Part shown: one piece after another, positions 13,764 through 24,395 of the stretch
How positions within the stretch are numbered: the stretch's first letter is position 1
Layout of the letters: every line of letters starts with the position of its first letter
Origin: Streptomyces hygroscopicus
GTDB taxonomy: Bacteria; Actinomycetota; Actinomycetes; Streptomycetales; Streptomycetaceae
Length of the DNA: 64,000 nucleotides
Assembly (NCBI GenBank): GCA_002021875.1
Contig: CP018627.1
Span: 7,316,001 to 7,380,000, forward strand
Reading direction: 5' to 3'
The notes under the pieces: generated by a model
The model's input: the letters and a program-made list of their open reading frames with translations, nothing else
The model's database searches: none
Told to the model about the DNA's origin: nothing
Made by a program: the position numbers and the translations under genes

Positions 13764-15107
13764 TCAGCGCCAGGGGAGCTCGGCGGTCACGGTGGTCGGA
13801 CCGCCCGCCGGGGAGTTGACGACGAGGATCCCGTCCACCGCGTCGATCCGCTCGGCCAGCCCGGCCAGACCCGAACCGGCGGAGGTGCCGGCCCCGCCCC
13901 GCCCGTCGTCCGTGATCTGCAGCATCACCCGGTCCTCGGTGCGCCAGACATCGACCTCGGCGGTGCGGGCGCCGCTGTGCTTGCTGATGTTCTGGAGCAG
14001 TTCGGAGACGGTGAAGTAGGCGATGCCCTCGATCGCGGGCGCGGGCCGCTGCGGAAGGTCGACCGTCACTGTGACGGGGACGGTGCAGCGGGCCGAGAGG
14101 GCGGAGAGGGCGGGGCCGAGGCCGCGGTCGGTGAGGATGGCGGGGTGGATGCCGCGGGCGAGGTCGCGTAGCTCCTGGAGGGCGAGCTTCACCTCGCCGT
14201 GGGCCTCGTCGACCATCTTGGCGGCGGCTTCCGGGTCCTCGTCCAGCTTCTCCTTCGCCAGGCCCAGATCCATGGCGAGGGCGACCAGCCGGGCCTGGGC
14301 GCCGTCGTGAAGGTCCCGCTCGATGCGGCGCAGGTCCGCGGCGGCGGTGTCGACCACCGTGCCCCGGTCCGACTCCAGCTCCCAGACCCGGCTCGCCAGC
14401 CGGGACGGACCGAGCAGCCCGGCCACCATGATCCGGTCGACCGAGGTCAGCGCCCGCATCACCCACGGGGTCAGCAGCAGGACCAGCACACCCATGGCAC
14501 ACGTCGCGGTGATCTCGAACGGGGTGTCCAGATAGAACGCGCGCCCGTGGTCGTCCCCGAAGATCTGCAGGCCCGGCTCGTCCACATACCGGGGGAAGAC
14601 CCAGCGCCACAGCGGATAGGTGGCGAAGCCCCAGCCGTAGCTGGTGAAGGCGATCGCGAAAGCGAAGGAGAAGACCGCCCACGGCAGATGGATCAGCGCG
14701 TAGATCACATGACGCCAGGAGGTGCCGCTCCTGAGCAGCGCGCCCACCCAGGCGACCGGCCCGCGCTTGCCCCCGCAGCCACCCCTCCGGCCGAGGACGG
14801 GCTCGGGCTCGGCCACGTCCAGCCGCAGCAGCGCACGGGCGCGGGCCCGCTCGACGACGCCGAGCGCCCGGCAGCCCGCGAGGGCGGCGCCGAGCACCGG
14901 GACGCCGAGGAAGGTGATCAGCAGCCCGGCGCCGAGCGCGATCATCGTGATCGTGTAGACGAAGGTGAGGATGGCCATCGGCAGGCTGATCACGAGATAG
15001 AGGAACTCACGCCAGACCCGGGCCTGGAACGGCGCCTTCAGTGCCGCGGGCACCAGATGGCCACGGGGCTCGGTCTCCGGCTCGTAGGGGCGGTATGCGG
15101 TGGCCAT
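13764..15107 (-). CDS. Sensor histidine kinase (HisKA_3 type), copy 1
   Basis: 447 residues, GGAGG upstream of the ATG. The N-terminal ~225 residues hold membrane segments (about 36-75, 135-165, 200-215) in the sensor arrangement found in Streptomyces kinases of this class, with an outside loop at about 165-198. Dimerisation/phospho-acceptor helix ERDLHDGAQARL with H267; HATPase domain from about 340 with ELLQNISKHSG (N-box) and DDGRGGAG (G1-type motif). The core is nearly identical at DNA level to the second kinase (13931-14381 versus 15607-16057), while the sensor halves differ, as expected for a duplication with divergent input and shared output. Confidence 0.93.
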   Translation of the reverse strand: MATAYRPYEPETEPRGHLVPAALKAPFQARVWREFLYLVISLPMAILTFVYTITMIALGAGLLITFLGVPVLGAALAGCRALGVVERARARALLRLDVAEPEPVLGRRGGCGGKRGPVAWVGALLRSGTSWRHVIYALIHLPWAVFSFAFAIAFTSYGWGFATYPLWRWVFPRYVDEPGLQIFGDDHGRAFYLDTPFEITATCAMGVLVLLLTPWVMRALTSVDRIMVAGLLGPSRLASRVWELESDRGTVVDTAAADLRRIERDLHDGAQARLVALAMDLGLAKEKLDEDPEAAAKMVDEAHGEVKLALQELRDLARGIHPAILTDRGLGPALSALSARCTVPVTVTVDLPQRPAPAIEGIAYFTVSELLQNISKHSGARTAEVDVWRTEDRVMLQITDDGRGGAGTSAGSGLAGLAERIDAVDGILVVNSPAGGPTTVTAELPWR

Positions 15108-15394
15108 CGTCTCGTCCGTCCTCCGGGAGCCTGGTCGGTCACGCGATCCGCGGTGAGGTGGTCGCGTCGTCTGCGTACACCCAAGAGTCCCGGAGCGCGG
15201 TCGGCCCGACCATCGGGCGGATCGGCCTCTTCACCGGGGGGTTAGCCCTACCTTCGGTGGCCGGTAGCCGGTGGCCGGTGGCCAGGAGCCAGGGGCCGGG
15301 GGCCTTGCTGGGGGTCGGCTCTGTCTGGGGCCGGCTCTGTCTTCGGGGGCAGGTTCTTCGCCCCCGGGGGGTCTGCCCTCCGGCGTCAGGCGCC
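15108..15394. other. Inter-kinase spacer with shared TAGCCCTACC motif and low-complexity DNA
   Basis: 287 bases without a gene. Bases 15238-15252 read GGGGTTAGCCCTACC, matching 14 of 15 bases upstream of the other kinase gene (16666-16680). Bases 15255-15370 are Gly-codon-like low-complexity repeats (GGCCGGTGGCC, GGGGCCGGCTCTGTCT). The copy-1 kinase promoter must lie here. Confidence 0.5.
15238..15252. promoter_or_regulatory. Shared upstream motif, kinase copy 1 (candidate operator)
   Basis: GGGGTTAGCCCTACC, about 130 bases upstream of the kinase start. The core TAGCCCTA is flanked by GG and CC and is nearly symmetric. Its recurrence before the sister kinase suggests binding by the common response regulator. 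Confidence 0.4.
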
Positions 15395-16627
15395 CTACCG
15401 GGAACGTGCCACCGCCGTGCCCGCCGCCGACCCCGTCCGGTGCCGCCAGGGCAGCTCGGCGGTCACCGAGGTCGGCCCACCGGGCGGCGAGTCCACCGCG
15501 AACAGCCCGTCGACCGAGCCCAGCCGCTCCGTCAGCCCCGCCAGCCCCGTGCCCCCGTCGGTGGACGCCCCGCCGTGTCCGTCGTCCCGTACCTGGATCA
15601 GCAGCCGGTCCTCGGTGCGCCAGACATCGACCTCGGCGGTGCGGGCGCCGCTGTGCTTGCTGATGTTCTGGAGCAGTTCGGAGACGGTGAAGTAGGCGAT
15701 GCCCTCGATCGCGGGCGCCGGGCGTTCGGGCAGCTCGACCGTCACTGTGACGGGGACGGTGCAGCGGGCCGAGAGGGCGGAGAGGGCGGGGCCGAGGCCG
15801 CGGTCGGTGAGGATCGCGGGGTGGATGCCGCGGGCGAGGTCCCGTAGCTCCTGGAGGGCGAGCTTCACCTCGCCGTGGGCCTCGTCGACCATCTTGGCGG
15901 CGGCTTCCGGGTCCTCCTCCAGCTTCTCCTTCGCCAGACCGAGCCCCATGGCGAGGGCGACGAGCCGGGCCTGGGCGCCGTCGTGGAGATCGCGCTCGAT
16001 GCGGCGCAGGTCCGCGGCGGCGGTGTCGACCACCGTGCCCCGGTCCGACTCCAGCTCGGCGATCCGCCGCTCCAGCTCATCGGAGGGGAACAGCAGCCCG
16101 CGCGCCATCGCCCGGTCCACATGCGTCAGCCCCCGGGCGATCCACGGCAGCACCGGCCAGGCGACGAACAGCGAGGTCAGGGTGAGAGCGAAGGTGACCA
16201 CCGCCCACGGCAGCCGGATCAGGGCGTACAGCGTGGCGCGCCAGCCCACCGGATCCCGCAGACTCGTCCACAACCGGCTGAGGACGCCACTGTCCGGCCG
16301 GTACGGCAGGGGGCTGGGTTCATCGATGTGCACCGAGAGCAGCGACCTGGCGCGGTTCCGCTCGAACCGGCCGAGGAGCCGACTGAAGCGCAGCCCCAGG
16401 GCCAGCAGCGGCAGCCCCACCACCGTGACGGACAGCCCCAGCCCCACGGCCAGCCAGACCAGCGTGAAGACGAAGCAGACAATGCCCACCAGCAGATTGG
16501 CCAGGAGATAGGCGATCTCCTTCCAGGTCTGCGCGGGAAAGGCGAACGCGGGCGGCCGCGGCAGCCGCTCGTCGCCGCGGCCACGGCCGCCGCCGTCGGG
16601 GTCGTGGGCGGGGGAACTGGAGGTCAT
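15395..16627 (-). CDS. Sensor histidine kinase (HisKA_3 type), copy 2
   Basis: 410 residues. Shorter sensor than its neighbour: membrane segments near 37-65, 66-80, 130-152 and 153-165, with no large outside loop. H215 lies in ERDLHDGAQARL; the helix that follows and the HATPase domain (ELLQNISKHSG, RDDGHGGAS) are almost the same as in copy 1. The start ATG at 16627 has no strong ribosome site; the same frame has no better start. It is divergent from nuoA. Likely the first gene of the kinase-kinase-regulator group on the minus strand. Confidence 0.92.
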   Translation of the reverse strand: MTSSSPAHDPDGGGRGRGDERLPRPPAFAFPAQTWKEIAYLLANLLVGIVCFVFTLVWLAVGLGLSVTVVGLPLLALGLRFSRLLGRFERNRARSLLSVHIDEPSPLPYRPDSGVLSRLWTSLRDPVGWRATLYALIRLPWAVVTFALTLTSLFVAWPVLPWIARGLTHVDRAMARGLLFPSDELERRIAELESDRGTVVDTAAADLRRIERDLHDGAQARLVALAMGLGLAKEKLEEDPEAAAKMVDEAHGEVKLALQELRDLARGIHPAILTDRGLGPALSALSARCTVPVTVTVELPERPAPAIEGIAYFTVSELLQNISKHSGARTAEVDVWRTEDRLLIQVRDDGHGGASTDGGTGLAGLTERLGSVDGLFAVDSPPGGPTSVTAELPWRHRTGSAAGTAVARSR

Positions 16628-16665
16628 GGCAGCAAGACTGCCCGGCCCGGCAGGGGGATCGCCAT

Positions 16666-16680
16666 GGGGGTAGCCCTACC
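16666..16680. promoter_or_regulatory. Shared upstream motif, kinase copy 2 / nuo divergent region (candidate operator)
   Basis: GGGGGTAGCCCTACC, with arms GGTAG and CTACC, 39 bases upstream of the kinase ATG and about 125 bases before nuoA. It could serve both divergent units. Confidence 0.45.
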
Positions 16681-16806
16681 GCATGGCGGACGGGCCGCTC
16701 GGCCGGGCGGCGGCAGGGCCTAGACTTCCCGTCCGTACGGATCGTCGAACACGCGAGGTCGACGAGGAGCGGGCAGGGACCACGAGACCAGGGAGCGAGG
16801 GCGGAC

Positions 16807-17229
16807 GTGCCGGAGGCGACGACCGTACACACCACGAGTGGCGCCGGCGTCCAGCTCGCGGACGGCTACTTCCAGGGCTATGCGGTGGTCGGACTGCTGG
16901 CGGCGATCGGCGTGATCTTCGTCGCCGTGGCCTTCGGGGCCGGGCGGCTGCTGCGGCCCGTCGTGCCGACGCCGGAGAAGCTGCTGACCTACGAGTGCGG
17001 AGTGGACCCGGTGGGCGAGGGCTGGGCCCACACCCAGGTCCGTTACTACGTCTACGCTTTTCTGTATGTGATTTTCGCCGTGGACTCGATCTTCTTGTTC
17101 CCGTGGGCGACGGTCTTCGCGGCACCCGGCTTCGGGGCCGCCACGCTGGTGGAGATGTTCATCTTCCTCGGGTTCCTCGCCGTAGGTCTGCTGTACGCAT
17201 GGAAGAAGGGCGTCCTGGAGTGGACGTGA
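16807..17229 (+). CDS. nuoA: NADH-quinone oxidoreductase subunit A (second Nuo set)
   Basis: 140 residues, GTG start. Three membrane helices (about 25-45, 80-100, 110-132) with the conserved [12 protein letters not shown] loop between the first two, including the Cys that lies near the quinone entry in complex I. First gene of a tightly packed ten-gene operon; the nuoB start overlaps its stop as GTGA. It belongs to the membrane arm that contacts NuoH. Confidence 0.94.
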   Translation: MPEATTVHTTSGAGVQLADGYFQGYAVVGLLAAIGVIFVAVAFGAGRLLRPVVPTPEKLLTYECGVDPVGEGWAHTQVRYYVYAFLYVIFAVDSIFLFPWATVFAAPGFGAATLVEMFIFLGFLAVGLLYAWKKGVLEWT

Positions 17230-17915
17230 CACCGAACCCGACGCCGACACCGACGCCGACGCCGGCCGCCGCGGCGGTCCCCGCGCCGGTCCCCGCGCCG
17301 GTCCCCGCCTCCGCTCCGGTGGACCTGCCGGAGCCGCGCCGTCTCGGCACGCTGGCCCGGCTGGCTCCCGAGCCGATGAAGGTGGTCCTGAACTGGGGCC
17401 GCCGCTACAGCCTGTGGGTCTTCAACTTCGGGCTCGCCTGCTGCGCGATCGAATTCATCGCCGCGTCGATGGCCCGCCACGACTTCATCCGGCTCGGCGT
17501 GATCCCCTTCGCGCCGGGGCCGCGCCAGGCCGACCTGATGGTCGTCTCCGGCACGGTCACGGACAAGATGGCGCCCGCGGTCAAGCGGCTGTACGAGCAG
17601 ATGCCGGAGCCGAAGTACGTGATCTCCTTCGGGGCCTGCTCGAACTGCGGCGGCCCCTACTGGGACTCGTACGCCGTGACGAAGGGCGTCGACCAGATCA
17701 TCCCCGTCGACGTCTACGTCCCCGGCTGCCCGCCCCGGCCCGAGGCGCTGCTGCAGGGCATCCTCAAGCTCCAGGAGAAGATCGCGCGCGAGTCGCTGGG
17801 CGAGCGTTACGGGGCTTCGGGGCGCGGTGTCGAATCCACGGCCTCGGGCCGCCCGTCCGCGGCCGCGCTGCGCAGCGGGCTGGTCACGCCTCCGGGGCGG
17901 GAAGACACGACATGA
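17226..17915 (+). CDS. nuoB: NADH-quinone oxidoreductase subunit B (second Nuo set)
   Basis: 229 residues from the GTG at 17226, five bases after GGAG and overlapping the nuoA stop; the open frame extends upstream but inside nuoA. It holds the terminal iron-sulphur cluster N2: ligands C72, C73 (LACCAIEF), C138 (GACSNCGG) and C168 (PGCPPRP). The first ~45 residues are an unusual Thr-Pro and Val-Pro-Ala repeat extension. The last ~40 residues are also variable. The cluster residues are complete, so the subunit should be functional although its usual partner NuoD is missing from the operon. Confidence 0.94.
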   Translation: MTPNPTPTPTPTPAAAAVPAPVPAPVPASAPVDLPEPRRLGTLARLAPEPMKVVLNWGRRYSLWVFNFGLACCAIEFIAASMARHDFIRLGVIPFAPGPRQADLMVVSGTVTDKMAPAVKRLYEQMPEPKYVISFGACSNCGGPYWDSYAVTKGVDQIIPVDVYVPGCPPRPEALLQGILKLQEKIARESLGERYGASGRGVESTASGRPSAAALRSGLVTPPGREDTT

Positions 17916-19723
17916 CCGAGCCGAACGAGACGCCGGAGCGGACCGGGACGCCGGAGCGGACCGGGATGCCGGAGGCCGCAGAGGTCGAGCCCGCGGAGGT
18001 GGCGGAGCCCGCTGCGGTGGCCGCCCCGCCCGTGGGCTGGCTGCCGCGTTCCGCCACCGAGCTGTTCGGCGAGGGCGCCACGGCGGAGGAGGCGTACGAC
18101 CTGCTCACCGTCGACGTCCCCGCCGACTCCTGGATCGCGTCGCTGGAGACGGCCCGCGACACCCTCGGCTGCACCTACTTCGACTGGCTGAGCGCGGTCG
18201 ACGAGCCGGGCACCGGCTTCCGGGTGGCCGCGTACGTCGTCGCCCTCGGCGGGAGCGGGAGCGGGAGCGGGAGCGGGAGCGGGAGCGGGGGCGAGGGCGC
18301 GGGTGTGGCCGGGCGTGCGATGCGCGGTCTGCTGGTGCGCACCACCGTGCCGCACGACGCGGCCGCGCTGCCGACCGCGACCGGCGTCTATGCCGGGGCG
18401 GCCTGGCATGAGCGCGAAACCCACGAGATGTTCGGCATCGGCTTCACCGGCCACCCCGATCTCGCGCCGCTGCTGCTCCCCGACGGCTTCGAGGGGCATC
18501 CGCTGCGCAAGGACTTCGTGCTGGCGGCCCGGGTCGTCAAGGCGTGGCCGGGCGCGAAGGAGCCGGGGGAGTCGGGCACCGGCCATGGCCCCAAGCGCCG
18601 GCAGATGCTGCCGCCAGGCGTCCCCGACCCCAACGAGTGGGGCCCCCTCAAGGGCCAGCTACCCCCTGCCCCGGCCCGTCCGGCCCGCGGCGGCGCCCGC
18701 GCCGCAGGCGAGCGCCCCGCCCGCCGCACCCGCACCGCGACGGCCGGCTCCGCGAGCCAGCGCCCGGGCGGTGCGGAGCCAACGGCGGAGGCCCCGACTC
18801 CGGCGGCCGAACGTCCGGCGCGGCGCTCGCGCAGCGTGAGCGAGGGCTCGGCAAGCCAGCGTCCGGCAGGCGCGGAGGCGACGGAGGAGACTCAGACCCC
18901 GGCGGCGGAGCGCCCGCCGGTCGCGGAGGCCCCGCGTCCGGCGGCCGAACGTCCGGCGCGGCGTTCCCGTAGCGCTGGCGAGGGCTCCGCGAGCCAGCGC
19001 CCGGCGGGAGCGGAGCCGACGGCGGACGCTCCGACTCCGGCGGCCGAACGCCCGGCGCGGCGCTCGCGCAGCGTGAGCGAGGGCCCGGCGAGCCAGCGTC
19101 CGGCAGGCGCGGAGGCAGCGGACGCTCAGACCCCGGTGGTCCAGCGTCCGGGAAGCGCGGAGTCGACGGCCGACTCTCAGACCCCGGCGGCCGAGCGCCC
19201 AGCCGCGGACCGTCCGGCAGAGGCTGGGGCGGTGGGGGAGACTCCCACCCCGGCGGCCGAGCGCCCGCCGGGCGCGGAGCCGACGGCGGAAGCCTCGGCC
19301 CCGGACGCCGCCGCCAGTCGGCGGGCCGCAGCCGATGAGCCCTCGGCCCCCGCCGAGCCACCGGCGTCCGAAGGCGCGGCGGCCGAAGCCTCGGGGCCCG
19401 AAGCGCCCGCGGCCGATGGCACGGCAGCCGAAGCCTCCGCACCTGAAGCCCCCGCGGCCGATGACGCCGCCGGGGCCGAGTCGCCCGCATCCGCGTCCCC
19501 GGCGCACCCGCGGCGCCCCGCGCCGCGGACCCGATCGTCCGACGCCCCCTGGCATCACGCGCGCCCCGCGCGGGACGAGGACGCCGAGTCGTCGCGCGAG
19601 CCGGAGGCAGCGGAGGCAGCGGAGGCCGAGGCGCACGGAGACGAACGCGGCGGCGAGAAACCCGACTCCGCCTCCGACACCCCCGACACCAACTCCGACG
19701 ACCAGCCAGGAGGCACCGCGTGA
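17912..19723 (+). CDS. nuoC: NADH-quinone oxidoreductase subunit C with giant low-complexity tail
   Basis: 603 residues, about three times the usual NuoC length. ATG overlaps the nuoB stop (ATGA). The NuoC domain covers residues ~40-245 and ends with the family signature [36 protein letters not shown] Gly-Ser run (seven hexamer repeats GGGAGC, bases 18251-18290) is inserted at residues 113-127. From about residue 250 to the end the protein is Ala/Pro/Glu/Arg-rich, with three or four repeats built on [12 protein letters not shown] and [12 protein letters not shown], then Ala-Pro-Glu repeats and a very acidic end. The tail has no recognisable domain and is not NuoD. It ends in the nuoH start (GTGA). 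Confidence 0.9.
   Translation: MTEPNETPERTGTPERTGMPEAAEVEPAEVAEPAAVAAPPVGWLPRSATELFGEGATAEEAYDLLTVDVPADSWIASLETARDTLGCTYFDWLSAVDEPGTGFRVAAYVVALGGSGSGSGSGSGSGGEGAGVAGRAMRGLLVRTTVPHDAAALPTATGVYAGAAWHERETHEMFGIGFTGHPDLAPLLLPDGFEGHPLRKDFVLAARVVKAWPGAKEPGESGTGHGPKRRQMLPPGVPDPNEWGPLKGQLPPAPARPARGGARAAGERPARRTRTATAGSASQRPGGAEPTAEAPTPAAERPARRSRSVSEGSASQRPAGAEATEETQTPAAERPPVAEAPRPAAERPARRSRSAGEGSASQRPAGAEPTADAPTPAAERPARRSRSVSEGPASQRPAGAEAADAQTPVVQRPGSAESTADSQTPAAERPAADRPAEAGAVGETPTPAAERPPGAEPTAEASAPDAAASRRAAADEPSAPAEPPASEGAAAEASGPEAPAADGTAAEASAPEAPAADDAAGAESPASASPAHPRRPAPRTRSSDAPWHHARPARDEDAESSREPEAAEAAEAEAHGDERGGEKPDSASDTPDTNSDDQPGGTA
18659..19660 (+). repeat. Coding repeats in the nuoC tail
   Basis: Long direct repeats within the frame: near-identical blocks around 18800-18870, 18935-19010 and 19035-19115 encode [12 protein letters not shown]...[10 protein letters not shown]; shorter Ala-Pro-Glu repeats follow to 19480. 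The third codon positions are also conserved between blocks, so the array is recent. Confidence 0.75.
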
Positions 19724-20685
19724 ACGACGTCCTCGACGTCGCGCTGCGACTGCTCGCCCTCCTGCTCGCCTTTCTCGTACTGCCCCTGCTCGTGGGGCAG
19801 ACCGAGCACAAGGTCATGGCCCATATGCAGGGCCGCCTCGGGCCGATGTACGCGGGTGGGTTCCACGGGTGGGCCCAGCTCGTCGCGGACGGGGTGAAGT
19901 TCGCGCAGAAGGAAGACGTCGTACCCACCGGCGCCGACCGGCGGATCTTCCAGCTCGCGCCCGCCGTCGCCCTGCTGCCGTACCTGCTCGTCCTCGTCGC
20001 GATCCCGGTCGGCCCCGCCGAGGGCGCCGTGGGCCAGGTCGTGGACGCGGGCATCTTCTTCGTGCTCGCCGTGATGGGCGTCGGGGTGCTGGGTTCGCTG
20101 ATGGCGGGCTGGGCCTCGGCGAACAAGTTCTCCCTCCTCGGGGGCCTGCGTACGGCCGCCCAGCTCATGGCGTACGAGCTGCCGATGCTGCTCACCGCCG
20201 CCTCCGTGGCGATGGCGGCGGGCACGGTCTCGCTGCCCGGCATCCTCGAGGCGTTCGAGTGGTGGTGGGTGCCGTGGCAGATCGTCGGCGGGGTGGTGTT
20301 CTTCACCGCCGGTCTCGCCGAGCTGCAGCGCCCGCCGTTCGACGCGCCGATTGCCGACTCCGAGATCATCTTCGGTGCGTACACCGAGTACACGGGGCTG
20401 CGGTTCGCGCTCTTCCTGCTCGCCGAGTACGCGGGCATCGTCATCCTGTGCGGGCTGACCACCGTCCTCTTCCTCGGTGGCTGGCACGGTCCGTTCGCCG
20501 ACGGCCTCGGCTGGCTGTGGACGCTGCTGAAGACGGCCGTCCTCGCCTTCGTCGTGATCTGGCTGCGGGTCAGCTATCCGCGGCTGCGCGAGGACCAGGT
20601 CCAGCGGTTCGCCTGGACCTGCCTCATTCCGCTCTCACTGGCCCAGATCGCCCTCACCGGCGTCGTCAAGGTGGTGATCTCCTGA
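19720..20685 (+). CDS. nuoH: NADH-quinone oxidoreductase subunit H (second Nuo set)
   Basis: 321 residues, GTG start with AGGAGG seven bases upstream, overlapping the nuoC stop. About eight membrane helices. The conserved quinone-chamber loops are present: [19 protein letters not shown] near the N-terminus, the [10 protein letters not shown] segment, and [27 protein letters not shown]. It forms the base of the quinone site together with NuoB and normally NuoD. Confidence 0.95.
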   Translation: MNDVLDVALRLLALLLAFLVLPLLVGQTEHKVMAHMQGRLGPMYAGGFHGWAQLVADGVKFAQKEDVVPTGADRRIFQLAPAVALLPYLLVLVAIPVGPAEGAVGQVVDAGIFFVLAVMGVGVLGSLMAGWASANKFSLLGGLRTAAQLMAYELPMLLTAASVAMAAGTVSLPGILEAFEWWWVPWQIVGGVVFFTAGLAELQRPPFDAPIADSEIIFGAYTEYTGLRFALFLLAEYAGIVILCGLTTVLFLGGWHGPFADGLGWLWTLLKTAVLAFVVIWLRVSYPRLREDQVQRFAWTCLIPLSLAQIALTGVVKVVIS

Positions 20686-21395
20686 TGGGCATCCCCGGAT
20701 CCGGCCTGGCCAAGGGCCTGGCCGTCACCCTCCGCACGATGACCCGGAAGTCGCACACCGCGCAGTATCCGGACGTGCAGCCCGAGCTGCCGCCCCGTAC
20801 CCGCGGGGTGATCGGGCTGTTCGAGGAGAACTGCACGGTCTGCATGCTGTGCGCCCGCGAATGCCCGGACTGGTGCATCTATATCGACTCGCACAAGGAG
20901 ACCGTCCCCCCGGCCGCCCCGGGCGGGCGCGAGCGAAGCCGGAATGTGCTGGACCGGTTCGCGATCGACTTCGCCCTGTGCATGTACTGCGGTATCTGCA
21001 TCGAGGTGTGTCCTTTCGACGCGCTCTTCTGGTCGCCGGAGTTCGAGTACGCGGAGGAGGACATCCGCGATCTCACCCATGAGCGGGACAAGCTCCGCGA
21101 CTGGATGTGGACGGTGCCCGCGCCGCCCGCGCTCGACCCGCGCGCGGAGGAGCCCAAGGAGATCGGCGCCGCCCGTAAGGCCGCCGACAAGCTCGCCGCC
21201 GCGGAGGCCACGGCCGCCGCCGAGGCCGCGCAGGCCGAGGCGGAGCGCGCCTCCGACGCCGGCGACGGGACCAACGCGAGCGACGGGACCAACGCGAGCG
21301 ACGGGACCAACGCGAGCGACGGGCCCGACGCGAGCGACGGCACCGACGCGAGCGACCGCACCGACGGATCCGACGGAAACGGAGCCGCCACGTGA
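20685..21395 (+). CDS. nuoI: NADH-quinone oxidoreductase subunit I, two [4Fe-4S] ferredoxin (second Nuo set)
   Basis: 236 residues; ATG overlaps the nuoH stop (TGATG). Two CxxCxxCxxxCP motifs: C50, C53, C56, C60 and C99, C102, C105, C109, binding clusters N6a and N6b. From about residue 150 an unusual tail follows: a charged Ala/Glu helix, then [14 protein letters not shown] repeats encoded by an 18-bp unit (about 21265-21370). In a complex without the NADH module this subunit is the natural entry point for electrons, for instance from ferredoxin; that is inference. Confidence 0.94.
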   Translation: MGIPGSGLAKGLAVTLRTMTRKSHTAQYPDVQPELPPRTRGVIGLFEENCTVCMLCARECPDWCIYIDSHKETVPPAAPGGRERSRNVLDRFAIDFALCMYCGICIEVCPFDALFWSPEFEYAEEDIRDLTHERDKLRDWMWTVPAPPALDPRAEEPKEIGAARKAADKLAAAEATAAAEAAQAEAERASDAGDGTNASDGTNASDGTNASDGPDASDGTDASDRTDGSDGNGAAT

Positions 21396-21976
21396 GTCCC
21401 GCGGTCCACTTGGCCGCCACCGGCCACGGGTTCCTGTCGCCGACCGGCGTCGAGATCGTCTTCCTGCTGGTGGGCATCGCGACCCTCGGCGCGGCCGTCC
21501 TCACCGTCACCACCAATCAACTGGTGCACGCCGCCCTATGGCTGGTGGTGGCGCTCGGCGGCATCGCCGTGGAGTACCTCCTGCTCACGGCGGAGTTCAT
21601 CGCCTGGGTGCAGGTGCTGATCTACGTCGGCTCCGTCGTCGTCCTCCTCCTCTTCGGGCTGATGCTCACCAAGGCGCCCATCGGCCCCTCCCCGGACGCC
21701 GATTCGGGCAACCGCCCGGCCGCGCTCGCGGTGGCCGTGGCCGCCGCGGGCGTCCTGGTGTGGGTGGTCGTGGACGCCTTCCGGACCACCTGGATCGAGC
21801 TCGACAAGGGCGTCCAGGGCTCTACCGCCGTCTCCGGTGAGAGCCTCTTCCGCCACTGGGTGCTGCCGTTCGAGGCGCTGTCCGTGCTCCTCCTCGCCGC
21901 GCTCGTCGGCGCGATCGTCCTGTCCCGTAGGACCGCCGAACCTCGGGACGCCCAGAGCGGCAAGGAGAAGCGCTGA
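21392..21976 (+). CDS. nuoJ: NADH-quinone oxidoreductase subunit J (second Nuo set)
   Basis: 194 residues, GTG start inside the nuoI stop. Five membrane helices; the sequence [49 protein letters not shown] contains the conserved helix-3 region with its glutamates that carries the pi-bulge needed for coupling. It ends one base into nuoK. Confidence 0.94.
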   Translation: MSPAVHLAATGHGFLSPTGVEIVFLLVGIATLGAAVLTVTTNQLVHAALWLVVALGGIAVEYLLLTAEFIAWVQVLIYVGSVVVLLLFGLMLTKAPIGPSPDADSGNRPAALAVAVAAAGVLVWVVVDAFRTTWIELDKGVQGSTAVSGESLFRHWVLPFEALSVLLLAALVGAIVLSRRTAEPRDAQSGKEKR

Positions 21977-22373
21977 TGCACCTCGCCTACCCCGCCGTGC
22001 TCGCCGTCCTCCTCTTCTGCACCGGCCTGTACGGCGTCCTCGCCCGCCGCAACGCGATCCTGGTGCTGATGTCGGTCGAGCTGATGCTCAACGCCGTCAA
22101 CCTCAACCTCGTCGCCTTCGACGTCTGGCTCCGCGACACCCTGCACGCGGGCCAGGCCCTGACCCTCTTCACCATCGCCATCGCCGCCGCCGAGATCGGC
22201 ATCGGCCTCGCCATCGTCCTCCTCGTCCACCGCAACCGCGGCACCGCCGACGTCGACAAGCTCCGGGACCTGGCCGACCCCCCGTCGGACGGCCAGGACC
22301 CGATGGACGACAGCATGGCAGCCCCCACTGACAACGCCGCCGACCAGGCACGACGCGCCCGGAGGCAGACCGC

Positions 22374-22377
<4 letters not shown>
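21976..22377 (+). CDS. nuoK: NADH-quinone oxidoreductase subunit K (second Nuo set)
   Basis: 133 residues. Three helices; the proton-path glutamates are visible in [17 protein letters not shown] and [16 protein letters not shown] hydrophilic C-terminal extension of about 35 residues (Asp/Gln/Ala-rich) goes beyond the usual ~100-residue length. The stop overlaps the nuoL start. Confidence 0.94.
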
Positions 22378-24392
<2,015 letters not shown>

Positions 24393-24395
24393 CCC

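Noticed and set aside
17912..19723. NuoD hidden in the long NuoC tail as a NuoCD fusion
   Set aside because: The tail is low-complexity and has none of the NuoD motifs expected in a CD fusion.
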